NCBI RefSeq assembly: GCF_011043555.1
Contig: NZ_JAAKGS010000006.1
Location: 186,001 to 250,000, forward strand
DNA: 64,000 bases
Reading direction: 5' to 3'
Origin: Sphingobacterium sp. SGR-19
Lineage (GTDB): Bacteria; Bacteroidota; Bacteroidia; Sphingobacteriales; Sphingobacteriaceae
A program made the translations under genes and the position numbers. Every line of letters starts with the position of its first letter. Within the stretch, counting starts at the first letter, position 1. Of this stretch, positions 53,181 through 61,863 are shown one piece after another. The notes under the pieces are model-generated. The model had not been told where the DNA came from, searched no databases, and saw only the letters and a program-made list of their open reading frames with translations.

Positions 53181-53822
53181 TCACTCCGGAAACACTATCT
53201 CAATATATCCTTCTTTTCCTTCCCACTTCGGGCCTTTCTGTAAAACCTGTATGATCTCTTCATAGATTGGCTGATTCGTGGCTACCTGTGGCTGTATATC
53301 ATAAGGAAGCCCATCTTGTCCCACTTTGAAGCGAACCTTTAACCGCTTTTCCGTATTTACGCCAGAATAATGCGTCGATACAAATGCGGAAAATGCTTCC
53401 CAGCCATCTACCGGCTGCGCATCACCGATAGGCAATGAATGCACAACCGTCTGCGTAAGGGCATCATCCATCAGTTCCACCTCCGTTACATTGGTGTTCT
53501 GTCCATTAGGCAGATGACGGATCAATAAGAGTGTACAGACCGCGATAAACATCACCGCTCCTACCATACCAATTGCTAAACGCTGCCAGCTAAAATAGAA
53601 TCTATTCTTACGTTGGGCGTGCTCTGCTATGCGCCGCTCAAGCCGTTGCTGCAATAAGCTCAACGATTTTACATCAACTCCCTGCTGCATCTTATAGCCA
53701 TCAATCGCATCTTGTAAGAATGGATCGTCCAACGCTTCCCGCTCCAATGCATGCATTTCCTCCCGACTCATTAAGCCGTGTATATAGTTATGTATTCTTG
53801 ACAGTTGATAGTTATTTTCCAT
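53181..53822 (-). CDS. Anti-sigma-like membrane protein with TonB-like C-terminal domain
   Basis: A 213-residue protein. The cytoplasmic N-terminus (about 1-75) resembles an anti-sigma domain: YIHGLMSREEMHALEREALD, DPFLQDAIDGY. One membrane helix lies at about 83-101 (AIGMVGAVMFIAVCTLLLI). The periplasmic C-terminus (about 125-213) looks like a TonB-C domain: WEAFSAFVSTHYS, LKVRFKVGQDGLPYDIQ, VLQKGPKWEGKEGYIEIVF. I chose ATG at 53822 over GTG at 53831. It overlaps the ECF sigma gene by 11 bases. The fusion suggests signalling from an outer-membrane receptor, by inference. Confidence 0.7.
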   Translation of the reverse strand: MENNYQLSRIHNYIHGLMSREEMHALEREALDDPFLQDAIDGYKMQQGVDVKSLSLLQQRLERRIAEHAQRKNRFYFSWQRLAIGMVGAVMFIAVCTLLLIRHLPNGQNTNVTEVELMDDALTQTVVHSLPIGDAQPVDGWEAFSAFVSTHYSGVNTEKRLKVRFKVGQDGLPYDIQPQVATNQPIYEEIIQVLQKGPKWEGKEGYIEIVFPE

Positions 53823-54360
53823 TTTTCCCACTCTCCATACAAATTTTCAAGTTTCTTTTCCCATTCTGGATATAGCTCTTCACTTTATTCAAATCGTATC
53901 CCGTTTCCTCCGCGATATCTTTATAGCATTTTTGCTCTAGATAGAACAGACGTACACAAGCTGCCTGATCATGGGAAAGAGATTCCAAACATTCGTGTAC
54001 CTTGTCGAAATCGTCCTCTGTCCATTTCCCCTCATCGTCCGTTACAAGCTTCTGTTCGCTTTCAGACATATTATCTTCGATATCCACATGCATTTTGCCT
54101 TTCTGCTTTCGGAGTTCCATCAAGCAATAATTTCGGGCAAACACATATAACCAGCTCTTGAAACTATCCACATCGTGTATACGAAGCTTATGTACCAGCT
54201 GCTCAAAGATCTGCATAACCGCATCTTGACTTGCTGCCTGTTCCTGAAAGTATTTAAAACATACACCGTATAGCAATGACATATAGGGAGCATATAGTTG
54301 TCCCAATACCTGCAGATCGCCCGTCTGCTTATAATATACGAGTTGTTCTTTTTCGTCCAT
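53812..54360 (-). CDS. ECF-family RNA polymerase sigma-70 factor
   Basis: An alternative sigma factor of 182 residues. Region 2 is LLYGVCFKYFQEQAASQDAVMQ and KSWLYVFARNYCLMEL; region 4 is LESLSHDQAACVRLFYLEQKC and YKDIAEETGYDLNKVKSYIQ. The start is ATG at 54360; a TTG six bases earlier is in frame. No FecI/FecR-type receptor gene is next to it, but the anti-sigma partner overlaps its 3' end. Confidence 0.92.
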   Translation of the reverse strand: MDEKEQLVYYKQTGDLQVLGQLYAPYMSLLYGVCFKYFQEQAASQDAVMQIFEQLVHKLRIHDVDSFKSWLYVFARNYCLMELRKQKGKMHVDIEDNMSESEQKLVTDDEGKWTEDDFDKVHECLESLSHDQAACVRLFYLEQKCYKDIAEETGYDLNKVKSYIQNGKRNLKICMESGKNGK

Positions 54361-54644
54361 GCGCAATTATCCAATAAGAGGATGCTGAAAGATAGCAAAT
54401 TCCATAATTTTTTAGATAATATAATGCGAAATCTTGTTTTCTAACAAAAAAAAGCAAAAATGACTCTTTATATGTGGTAAAATCGTGCCAAGGGATTTTT
54501 GGAAGTACTCATTTTGGCAGGATTTTATCATATATCGTCCTAAAACAATGATTTACAACCCTGATTTTAACTGAAAAGAACATATGTTAATCGAGTAAAA
54601 CATTGAAAAGCAATAAAATACGTAATAAATAACGCATCGTCCTC
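54361..54644. other. AT-rich interval before the ECF sigma gene
   Basis: No gene is seen. It should contain the sigma-operon promoter, but I find no full TTG/TAnnTTTG or GCAACC-CGTC match. The notable feature is the inverted repeat at 54470-54535. Confidence 0.4.
54470..54535. repeat. Long inverted repeat upstream of the ECF sigma gene
   Basis: The arms 54470-54491 and 54514-54535 pair over 22 positions with one mismatch and two G-T pairs, around a 22-base loop; the inner arm is TGGTAAAATCGTGCCAA. On the minus strand a T-rich stretch follows, so it may terminate leftward transcription from the pseudogene region. Confidence 0.55.
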
Positions 54645-54900
54645 TTACTCAAAATTCACAAACTCCTGGTTCTGATAACCAACACGATAACAGTAGCGCG
54701 GATCCAGTGTCGTAGGGTGTCATATCTGCAAAACTTTGATCATAGCTCGACAACTTGAGTATAATCCTTCGCTACTCCCAACCCTCTAACGTACCTATCC
54801 CCAATCCGACGGATAGCATATGAATACCCGTTTTCGACAGCCCTTTTATACCAACTCATTGCTTTTGTATAGTCTTTCGATCTGTATTTATAAATATTCC
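54645..54900 (-). pseudogene. Decayed Sel1-repeat protein remnant
   Basis: Translating the minus strand next to the stop of the 54888 gene, in a different frame, gives DYTKAMSWYKRAVENGYSYA followed by RRIGDRYVRGLGVAKDYT, a good Sel1-repeat match (GxGVxxDY). The frame stops at 54740. A +1 shift continues as KLSSYDQSFADMTPYDT, and a further shift as LDPRYCYRVGYQNQEFVNFE, ending at TAA (54645). So one reading frame has been broken by at least two indels. No ATG precedes the first segment in frame, so the 5' part is missing. Confidence 0.6.
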
Positions 54901-55772
54901 TTCTTCATTATGTCCACAAAATTGGCGTAATAAGCGATGGCTTGCTCCGGTTTGTTGTGCTCGATTAGCAGAATCGAGCGCAACACAAGTTGATCGTAAA
55001 TAAAATCCAAAATTTCATGCTTATTGTCTGCCTGATAAATATTTTTCAGCATAGCCGGCGCAATAAGCTCATATTCCGAGATCAGCTTGTTATATTCTGG
55101 GGTCGGCTTCATTACGGTTTCCCTCAATTGCCTTAACATCTGCAATTCATAGCAATCATCAGCAAGTCCTTTATGGAAGACGCAGGCAGACGTCAGAAAG
55201 CAATCCGAATAATCAGAATCAGTGCTTGTTTCGGTGTTCGCCGTATCAGTCTCATTAGCGCGTGTTTCAGCGTCTAACTCTATAACAGGACTACCGGACG
55301 CATCAAATAGATAAACAACACCATCTGAAACGCCTTTAGAACCATCTATGTCTTCATGGAACCCAAACCTAATGATATTTTCACCATTTTTATGTTCGAT
55401 CGCACCGTAGTTGTTGTTTAGATTATCACCACCCCTCGCCTCGTATATATGAAAAAAATACCTTGAATTATCCAACTCCACGTCCTCGGAAGTGCGCTTA
55501 AAAATCTGGAACTTCGTAGATTTAATATCGCCATTTAGACCGATACATAGCCCCACCTCCTCTCTCTGAAAGTCCGCCATAAATGCCGCAACACTGATAG
55601 TATTGTATAGGTGAAGATGAACCGTCAACTCGTTTCCAGGGCGGTCTTTTAAAGTAAATAAACCTTTAAAGTTAAGTGAATTGACCCTTTTATCACGACT
55701 TTTTACAAGTTTAGGCAGCGAAATCATGAGCGGCAGAGCCGCAACAGCTGTTATGAATTTTCTTCTTTCCAT
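54888..55772 (-). CDS. Exported protein with Cys-rich CFL-box C-terminal region
   Basis: The 294-residue protein starts with a twin-arginine-like signal (MERRKFITAVAALPLMISLP). The middle part (about 35-165) is strand-rich. After a Thr/Asp/Glu linker comes DCFLTSACVFHKGLADDCYE then LQMLRQLRETVM, with Cys191, Cys197 and Cys207. This resembles the CFI-box-type C-terminal segment (CFxxxA...LRxFRD) seen at the ends of various bacterial proteins; the assignment is tentative. The last 80 residues are helical. It follows the exported gene at 55796 by 23 bases and abuts the Sel1 remnant. Confidence 0.6.
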   Translation of the reverse strand: MERRKFITAVAALPLMISLPKLVKSRDKRVNSLNFKGLFTLKDRPGNELTVHLHLYNTISVAAFMADFQREEVGLCIGLNGDIKSTKFQIFKRTSEDVELDNSRYFFHIYEARGGDNLNNNYGAIEHKNGENIIRFGFHEDIDGSKGVSDGVVYLFDASGSPVIELDAETRANETDTANTETSTDSDYSDCFLTSACVFHKGLADDCYELQMLRQLRETVMKPTPEYNKLISEYELIAPAMLKNIYQADNKHEILDFIYDQLVLRSILLIEHNKPEQAIAYYANFVDIMKKEYL

Positions 55773-55795
55773 TTTTTGTATTTATTATGTAGCTA

Positions 55796-56359
55796 TTACG
55801 ACCGTCCTAAGTAAAAACCAGATTGAAGACCGCGATAATATGACCTTGAGGATACCCCTGTTCTAAGGTACACGAGGTTTTCTATAGCTGGGATCTCTTT
55901 AACAAACATTTTTAACAGGTACTTTCCCGGTCGGATAGCCCCCGTGAGTTGATCCTCTCCTTGTAGCACATTATAGCTTTCTCCTATAGTTTTTATAGAA
56001 AGAAAAGACTTACAGATGCCAACTTTGGTATTGTTACTTTCGTAAATCATCCAGGAAAAATCCTTACTGCTCTTAGGTATATGTTTGAAAAACCAAAAGA
56101 TTTCGGAGGAGCCTATAGCTGCGTTTACAACAAAGGGAAGTGTAGTCTCAAATTGTTCCATTTCATTATTAAACGTGTATTTAAGTTTTGAAAGATCGAC
56201 TTTATTCAACTCAAACAAAAACATCGTGTCTGGCAGTACGGTAGTGAAGAAGTCCAAAGAGGGGTTGTTGTAGTCAATTTCTTTTACGCTTTGCGCGAGC
56301 GTATCACTGTAAACATAAAATATTGTTAACAGGCTGAATAGTAGAACGAGCTTTTTCAT
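55796..56359 (-). CDS. Hypothetical exported protein
   Basis: The 187-residue protein has a signal peptide (KKLVLLFSLLTIFYVYSDTLAQ) and a mature part with strands (FLFELNKVDLSKLKYTF, AAIGSSEIFWFFKHIPKSSK, SYNVLQGEDQLTGAIRPGKY). No family recognised. It is the first gene of a two-gene unit with the CFL-box protein, and it is divergent from the LuxR-type genes across 255 bases. Confidence 0.6.
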   Translation of the reverse strand: MKKLVLLFSLLTIFYVYSDTLAQSVKEIDYNNPSLDFFTTVLPDTMFLFELNKVDLSKLKYTFNNEMEQFETTLPFVVNAAIGSSEIFWFFKHIPKSSKDFSWMIYESNNTKVGICKSFLSIKTIGESYNVLQGEDQLTGAIRPGKYLLKMFVKEIPAIENLVYLRTGVSSRSYYRGLQSGFYLGRS

Positions 56360-56459
56360 TGCTTTGTAGTTTAAATTATCATATATGCCATTTACGCTTC
56401 CTAGCCTTACTTTCGCTAACGTAATATCTCACAAATAAAACGAATAGCCCCTTACTTGT

Positions 56460-56481
56460 AAATACCCATTATGAGGTATTT
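56460..56481. promoter_or_regulatory. Palindrome in the divergent region before the LuxR-type genes
   Basis: AAATACC (56460-56466) and GGTATTT (56475-56481) form a 7-base inverted repeat with an 8-base spacer, between the exported-protein gene and the first LuxR-type gene. The position suits an operator for the nearby regulators. Confidence 0.3.
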
Positions 56482-56614
56482 TTATTTTATTATTAGAGGT
56501 GTTTTGAAAAAATTTTGATTATTTTTAGAACACTAATTAACAGACTATTGACACAGTACAATCATAAGGCGAAGAGGTAGATGTAGATGCGGAAAAAGAA
56601 CAAAGTGTAAGAAT

Positions 56615-57388
56615 ATGGAAAAGCACAAACCACGTCATCTACTTGCAGACCTTTGGGAAAGTTATCCCGAGGCCGTCAGCAATACCTATACCGTTTCTCA
56701 GTCAACTCCTATCGGGAAGTATATTGCTGATATCCTTGCATTAGGCCCGTTCTATCACTATGTAATCAACATTCCAGATTATAGTTTAAGCCATATTTCG
56801 GAGCGCACACTTGATATTCATGGTTTAGCCGACTATCCCACCACGCTACAAAACATTATGGATCTCATTCATCCCGATGATTTAGGTTTTGTTGTAGACG
56901 CTGAGCGAGCAACACTGGAAAAATTGAAAGAAATTGGATTTCGGTATCAATTAAGCCTCAAGACATCTTATTGCTTCCGCATGCGTATTGCCGATGGCAG
57001 CTACCACCTCTTTCATCACCAAGCCATACATCTAAGTAAAGATGCACAGGGTCGGATGGCTACTACGCTGAATATTCACACCGACATTCAACATATTACG
57101 CAAGTCAATAACCGGATTGTATTGATATCGGGGGTTGGTGAGCGAACGGACTACTGCCAGATTAATCTGTCACGGCAGCATTCCAGAATCCCGACAATCC
57201 CGTTATCCAAACGAGAGCGGGAAATTTTGAAATTACTCTCTCAGGGACTGTCCAATCAACAAATCAGCGAGCAGCTTTTTATATCCGACCACACCGTGCG
57301 GACACATCGTAGAAATCTCCTTAAAAAAACAGCAACCAACAATTCCCGTAATTTGATTCGGGAATGCCTCGAACAGGGATTATTTTAA
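56615..57388 (+). CDS. PAS-like/LuxR-type transcriptional regulator, copy 1
   Basis: The 257-residue cytoplasmic regulator has a PAS-like sensor (about 50-175; LIHPDDLGFVVDAERATLEK and FRMRIADGSYHLFHHQAIHL) and a C-terminal LuxR-type HTH: LSKREREILKLLSQGLSNQQ, ISEQLFISDHTVRTHRRNLL. There is no receiver Asp, so control is probably by a ligand bound in the PAS-like domain. It is followed by a close paralogue at 57412. It is transcribed divergently from two exported-protein genes. Confidence 0.85.
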   Translation: MEKHKPRHLLADLWESYPEAVSNTYTVSQSTPIGKYIADILALGPFYHYVINIPDYSLSHISERTLDIHGLADYPTTLQNIMDLIHPDDLGFVVDAERATLEKLKEIGFRYQLSLKTSYCFRMRIADGSYHLFHHQAIHLSKDAQGRMATTLNIHTDIQHITQVNNRIVLISGVGERTDYCQINLSRQHSRIPTIPLSKREREILKLLSQGLSNQQISEQLFISDHTVRTHRRNLLKKTATNNSRNLIRECLEQGLF

Positions 57389-57411
57389 CGTCAGAAAAGA
57401 GCAATAAACAT

Positions 57412-58182
57412 ATGGAGGAAAGCGAACATACACTGCTGCCAATATGGGAAAAATATCCCGCTATTTTCTCTTCGGAAGAAGCAACAGAGAACAACGAATC
57501 TGTTACAGCGCTACTTTCGGACATATTTGTGGGAGGTGATTTCTATTATTATCTTATTGACATCCGTCAACAAACGTTGAGCCATCAGCATCCGAACCTA
57601 TGTAAAATACACGGTCTTACATCACAGCCCAAGCACCTGCAGCATATCATCAACCTTATTCACCCAGAAGATATCCCTTTCGTGCTCCGGGCAGAGGAAT
57701 ATTGCTATGGAAAAGTAGCGGAAATCGGAGTGCAGCATGTCAGAAACCTGAAATCCTGCTATTGCTTTCGTATGCGGATTGCTGATGGCAGCTATCATCT
57801 CTTTCATCACCAAGCCATCATCGCTGTAGTCGACGACAATGGTCGAATGTCTCGCAGCCTCAACATCCATACCGACATTCAGGATCTCAGCCGGCAAAAT
57901 AGTTATATCGCGACACTGATGGGTATTAACGGTTGCACGGATTTCTATCAAGCAGACCTTTCCTGTGAATTTGGCCTACATAAGACTTGCAATCCGTTTA
58001 GCAAACGTGAGCGCGAGATCCTCCGCTTCATTGCTGACGGATTTTCCAGCGAAATCATAGCTCAGCAATTGGGTATATCCGTACAGACAGTCAATGTCCA
58101 TCGCAAAAACATGCTAAAAAAAACAAATACTCACAATAGCAGGGCTCTACTAAAAATGTGTATCGAGATGGGGTTATTATAG
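57412..58182 (+). CDS. PAS-like/LuxR-type transcriptional regulator, copy 2
   Basis: The 256-residue protein is a tandem duplicate of the preceding regulator with the same layout. The PAS-like domain contains LIHPEDIPFVLRAEEYCYGK and FRMRIADGSYHLFHHQAII. The HTH is FSKREREILRFIADGFSSEI, IAQQLGISVQTVNVHRKNML. ATG at 57412 matches the copy 1 N-terminus; an earlier frame start at 57364 overlaps copy 1. The recognition helices differ (DHTVRTHRR versus VQTVNVHRK), so the two may read different sites. Its stop is six bases from the convergent YeiH gene. Confidence 0.85.
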   Translation: MEESEHTLLPIWEKYPAIFSSEEATENNESVTALLSDIFVGGDFYYYLIDIRQQTLSHQHPNLCKIHGLTSQPKHLQHIINLIHPEDIPFVLRAEEYCYGKVAEIGVQHVRNLKSCYCFRMRIADGSYHLFHHQAIIAVVDDNGRMSRSLNIHTDIQDLSRQNSYIATLMGINGCTDFYQADLSCEFGLHKTCNPFSKREREILRFIADGFSSEIIAQQLGISVQTVNVHRKNMLKKTNTHNSRALLKMCIEMGLL

Positions 58183-58188
58183 CCGAAT

Positions 58189-59445
58189 CTATCTAAACAA
58201 TAACAATGCAATCAACAGTGTAACCACAATATTGAATCCCTGTGCGATCAGAAACGCATAAAGTGGCTTCTTGTTATTATGCACAAATAGCTCTTTAAAA
58301 TTCGTTTCCAAACCTATCGATGTAAAAGCTAATGCAAACCATAAGCTTTGAATACTTTTCAGTTCTGCTTTTACATTGCCGATCTGTTCAGGACTAATGA
58401 CAAACGAAAACAAGAGGGAAGCAAAAACGAAACCTATTACAAATTTTGGAAAACGCTCCCAAATGATTTTTAAGGTTGGTTTCTCGGCCTGCTCTGCACT
58501 TTTGGAATGCGAATATGTCCAATAAATACTGATAGCAAACGCGGCTATGCCGAGCAGGACATTTTGAGAAAATTTCACGATGGTACTAATTTTTAACGCT
58601 TCCTCGCCTACCAACGAGCCGGATGCTACAACCGCCCCGGTCGTATCAATACTCCCACCGAGCCAAGCTCCGGTAACCTCCTGCGATAAGCCCATCCAGT
58701 CTGCAAGATAGGGCATAAAAATCATCATCGGAATAGCGGTAATCAAAACCAAAGAGACGACATAGGATAGCTTTTTAGCATCTCCTTTAATGGCTCCTGA
58801 CGTAGCAATAGCGGCCGACACACCACAAATCGAAACAGCCGACGAAAGCATCATCGCCATCTCCTGATCTATTTTTAATTTCTTACAAAGCCAAAACGCA
58901 AAATACCAGACCGACAATACAACAACCAAAGCCTGAATCAGCCCTAAAGCTCCAGCTTTCAATATCTCGCTAAAGATAACCGTTGTTCCTAGCAGCACCA
59001 AACCTATTTTTACATACAGTTCGGTAGAAAGTGCTTCTTTAAACCAAGACGGTAATTTAAAAAAATTGCTGATCAGCAAACCGATACCTAAGCTAAATAT
59101 AACGGCTTCCAGGTTATACTCCTGTACAGTACTATTGCCTGCTAAAACCAATGCAAATATGGTTAATACAAAAATGAAAGGAAAAACGACCAAAATTGGC
59201 TTTAACGGTTTTCCCAACAACAAGGCTCCCACCAGAGCAGTAGCGAACACCAATAAAAATTGTGCGCCAATAACCAATAGGTTATCGGGGGATAAGACTT
59301 TTGCAAAAAGTATCGCTGACGTATCCCACGAAAAACTTGGTTTAGGTACGACGATACCAAACAGGGCTAAAAAAATGATAGCTAATCCGAGGATCACGAC
59401 CACCCAGTCCTCGCTAATCATTATACTTGATTTAGAAGATGACAT
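58189..59445 (-). CDS. YeiH-family putative sulfate exporter
   Basis: The 418-residue integral membrane protein has about 11 transmembrane helices. Family segments include AVIFSLGIGLLISNFFKLP, SAVSICGVSAAIATSGAIKG, and GAWLGGSIDTTGAVVASGSL. YeiH/UPF0324 proteins are called putative sulfate or sulfonate exporters; the substrate is not proven. A soluble loop near 330 is charged. It is monocistronic and convergent with the LuxR-type genes. Confidence 0.88.
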   Translation of the reverse strand: MSSSKSSIMISEDWVVVILGLAIIFLALFGIVVPKPSFSWDTSAILFAKVLSPDNLLVIGAQFLLVFATALVGALLLGKPLKPILVVFPFIFVLTIFALVLAGNSTVQEYNLEAVIFSLGIGLLISNFFKLPSWFKEALSTELYVKIGLVLLGTTVIFSEILKAGALGLIQALVVVLSVWYFAFWLCKKLKIDQEMAMMLSSAVSICGVSAAIATSGAIKGDAKKLSYVVSLVLITAIPMMIFMPYLADWMGLSQEVTGAWLGGSIDTTGAVVASGSLVGEEALKISTIVKFSQNVLLGIAAFAISIYWTYSHSKSAEQAEKPTLKIIWERFPKFVIGFVFASLLFSFVISPEQIGNVKAELKSIQSLWFALAFTSIGLETNFKELFVHNNKKPLYAFLIAQGFNIVVTLLIALLLFR

Positions 59446-59492
59446 TATATACAGTTAAGGTTTTTTGTAAATGATGGACAATATAAGTATTA

Positions 59493-60401
59493 TTATTTCA
59501 CTAGATCGGTCAATGCACATTTAATCTCTCCAAAGTCAAAATCAAATCCATCTTCTACAGTGTATTTGGTTGTCCCCGGAACAGAATGAAGTAGAATACT
59601 CGAATCGACGCCTTTTAAAAACGAACCGATATGCGCCATGATCAGGGGAAGAGGCAGCCCAAAAGAAACTCCCACGCTTTCTCTGAGTACTTTCATAAAT
59701 GCAACATTAGTGACTGGATTAGGGCTACAGGCATGATAAACCCGCCGTGGTTGCATCCGCTCGATTATCCACTGTACCAATTTCACAAAATCTCGCTCAT
59801 GAATCCAACTAACGCATTGACGTCCATCAGAAACTTTCCCTCCCAGGCCCCATTTCGCTAGTGGAAGTAGTTCCGCTAACATCCCTTGTTGTTTTGACAA
59901 CACCGGACTGACGCGAAGTATCACCTTTAACGTATCCGGAAGATCAAATGCTGAAAAAGCAGCTTCCCATCTTCGGGTCAGTTGAGCTAGATAATCGTCG
60001 CCGATTGCCATGCTTGTCTCATCCTGCAATTCGTTTAATCCAGAAAAAATAGATATACCAGAAAAGTTTATCCAGAGTCGTGGAGGTTTATTACAAGTGG
60101 CTATTGCTCTTCCCAAGGCATTAGTTGGTAAAAGGCGAGAATCTTCAAGAAGCGCTTTATTTTTTGGTGTAAAGCGACATTGTATACTTTTACCACTCAA
60201 GTTGATCACGGTATCTGCACCATTCAGCACATTGCCCCAAGCCCCTACATGCTCACCGTCCCAAAACACATAAGTAACCCCTTCTTCTTTTCTATTCCGC
60301 TGCCGAGACAAAATCACTACCTCCCATCCCGAATCCAGAAAAGCCCTCTTTAACAACGTGCCTAGATGACCGGATCCTCCGGCAAGTACAATCTTTCTCA
60401 T
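59493..60401 (-). CDS. TIGR01777 family NAD-dependent epimerase/SDR protein
   Basis: A 302-residue extended SDR. The NAD(P)-binding motif is VLAGGSGHLGTLLKRAF. Middle motifs are GADTVINLSGKSIQCRF and NFSGISIFSGL; the C-terminal domain contains SWIHERDFVKLVQWI and YHACSPNPVTNVAFM, typical of TIGR01777. The substrate is unknown. It overlaps the FAD oxidoreductase gene by four bases (ATGA), so the two are co-translated. Confidence 0.88.
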   Translation of the reverse strand: MRKIVLAGGSGHLGTLLKRAFLDSGWEVVILSRQRNRKEEGVTYVFWDGEHVGAWGNVLNGADTVINLSGKSIQCRFTPKNKALLEDSRLLPTNALGRAIATCNKPPRLWINFSGISIFSGLNELQDETSMAIGDDYLAQLTRRWEAAFSAFDLPDTLKVILRVSPVLSKQQGMLAELLPLAKWGLGGKVSDGRQCVSWIHERDFVKLVQWIIERMQPRRVYHACSPNPVTNVAFMKVLRESVGVSFGLPLPLIMAHIGSFLKGVDSSILLHSVPGTTKYTVEDGFDFDFGEIKCALTDLVK

Positions 60402-61831
60402 AACATTACATCTATATTAAAATGATCCTTTAAAACGAACCGGGCAGCATGAAATCCGCACATCCCGTGTACGCCCCCTCCCGGAGGTGTAGAGGAAGAA
60501 GCTATGTAAACATTTTTATTCGACGTACGATACGGCGTAAGAGATAAAGTGGGTCGGGTATACAACTGGAAGATATCCATTACTCCACCATTAATGTCTC
60601 CACCAATATAGTTTGGATTATAGGCTTCCATCTGTGTGGGATTAAAGGTATGTCGTGCCAAAATAGTGTCTTTAAAACCAGGAGCAAAACGTTCAATCTG
60701 ATTCTCAATATGTGTCGTAAAGTCAACAATAGAGCCATTGGGAACATGGCAATAGGCCCATCCTATATGTTTACCTTCAGGAGTCCGGCTTTTATCAAAT
60801 TGACTAGGCTGGGCAAACAAAACAAACGGCTTCTCTACCACCTGACCGCTATGGGAATGAAGTTCATTCCGTATTATTTCATCATAGGTATTACCGAGGT
60901 GCACCGTTGCTGCTTGTTGACTGTAAGCGTCTTTAAAAGGTGTGGCATCAGAAAGTGCCCAATCAACCTTAAATACGCCCATGCCATAACGGTACTTTCT
61001 CAACTGTTTCCGATAGGAATCGTGCAACTGCAATCCCTCCACTCTCAGTACTTGCTTGGGCGTTAAATCCAATATCAATATCTTATGTTGGGGGAGCTCC
61101 CGCGTATCTTTTACCCAGCATCCTGTTTGTATTTCGCCACCGAGCGAAATATAATATGCTGCCAGCGCATCGGCGATAGACTGTGAACCATTTTTGGGGA
61201 TAGGCCAACCGTAACGGTGTCCTACTGCCATCAGTACCAAGCCAATAGCGGATGTTGCCCAGTTCGATAGCGGTTGTATGCCATGTGCTGCCATTCCTGC
61301 CCATAATGCTTTTGCTTTTTTTGTCTTAAACGACGATGCTGTCCACGTCGCCGGTTTTAAAGCGTTTAGCCCAAAACTTGCCAAATCCAGCGGATGACGA
61401 GGGAAACGCAACGGCCCCATGGTATCTAGGGCCAAGCTTTCCCATCGGTTAATGATCGGTAGAATCAATCTTGTGTAGGTCTGCGCATCAACTCCTAAAT
61501 GTTGTGCGGTTTCTTCTAAGCTATGGTATAGCACGCCTGCATCACCGCTATCTAAAGGATGTGCCGCGGCATAAGTTGCCTGTGTAAATTCCAATCCGTA
61601 TTCTTTTAGGGGTATGGAGCGCATAAAAGGGGAAGCCATCGCCATGGGATGTATTGCTGAACAAACATCATGCTTGAAGCCCGGCAAGGTTAATTCTTTT
61701 GTACGCATACCTCCTCCTGTAGTATTCGCACCTTCCACGATCAACGTAGAAAGTCCCTGTTGCTGCAACGTAATCGCGGCAGCAAATCCATTCGGACCGG
61801 AACCTATGATGATGGCATCGTATTTTTTCAT
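60398..61831 (-). CDS. NAD(P)/FAD-dependent oxidoreductase, phytoene-desaturase-like
   Basis: A 477-residue flavoprotein with the N-terminal dinucleotide motif AIIIGSGPNGFAAAITLQQQ, then the GGGMRTKELTLPGFKHDVCS segment typical of the CrtI/phytoene-dehydrogenase-like branch. The C-terminus contains the second FAD motif NVYIASSSTPPGGGVHGMCG. Substrates of this branch include carotenoids and isoprenoid quinones; none can be fixed here. The gene is coupled to the TIGR01777 gene and 32 bases from the TonB-dependent receptor gene. Confidence 0.85.
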   Translation of the reverse strand: MKKYDAIIIGSGPNGFAAAITLQQQGLSTLIVEGANTTGGGMRTKELTLPGFKHDVCSAIHPMAMASPFMRSIPLKEYGLEFTQATYAAAHPLDSGDAGVLYHSLEETAQHLGVDAQTYTRLILPIINRWESLALDTMGPLRFPRHPLDLASFGLNALKPATWTASSFKTKKAKALWAGMAAHGIQPLSNWATSAIGLVLMAVGHRYGWPIPKNGSQSIADALAAYYISLGGEIQTGCWVKDTRELPQHKILILDLTPKQVLRVEGLQLHDSYRKQLRKYRYGMGVFKVDWALSDATPFKDAYSQQAATVHLGNTYDEIIRNELHSHSGQVVEKPFVLFAQPSQFDKSRTPEGKHIGWAYCHVPNGSIVDFTTHIENQIERFAPGFKDTILARHTFNPTQMEAYNPNYIGGDINGGVMDIFQLYTRPTLSLTPYRTSNKNVYIASSSTPPGGGVHGMCGFHAARFVLKDHFNIDVML

Positions 61832-61863
61832 TCTCTCACTAAGTTACTTACTTTCAGCTAACA

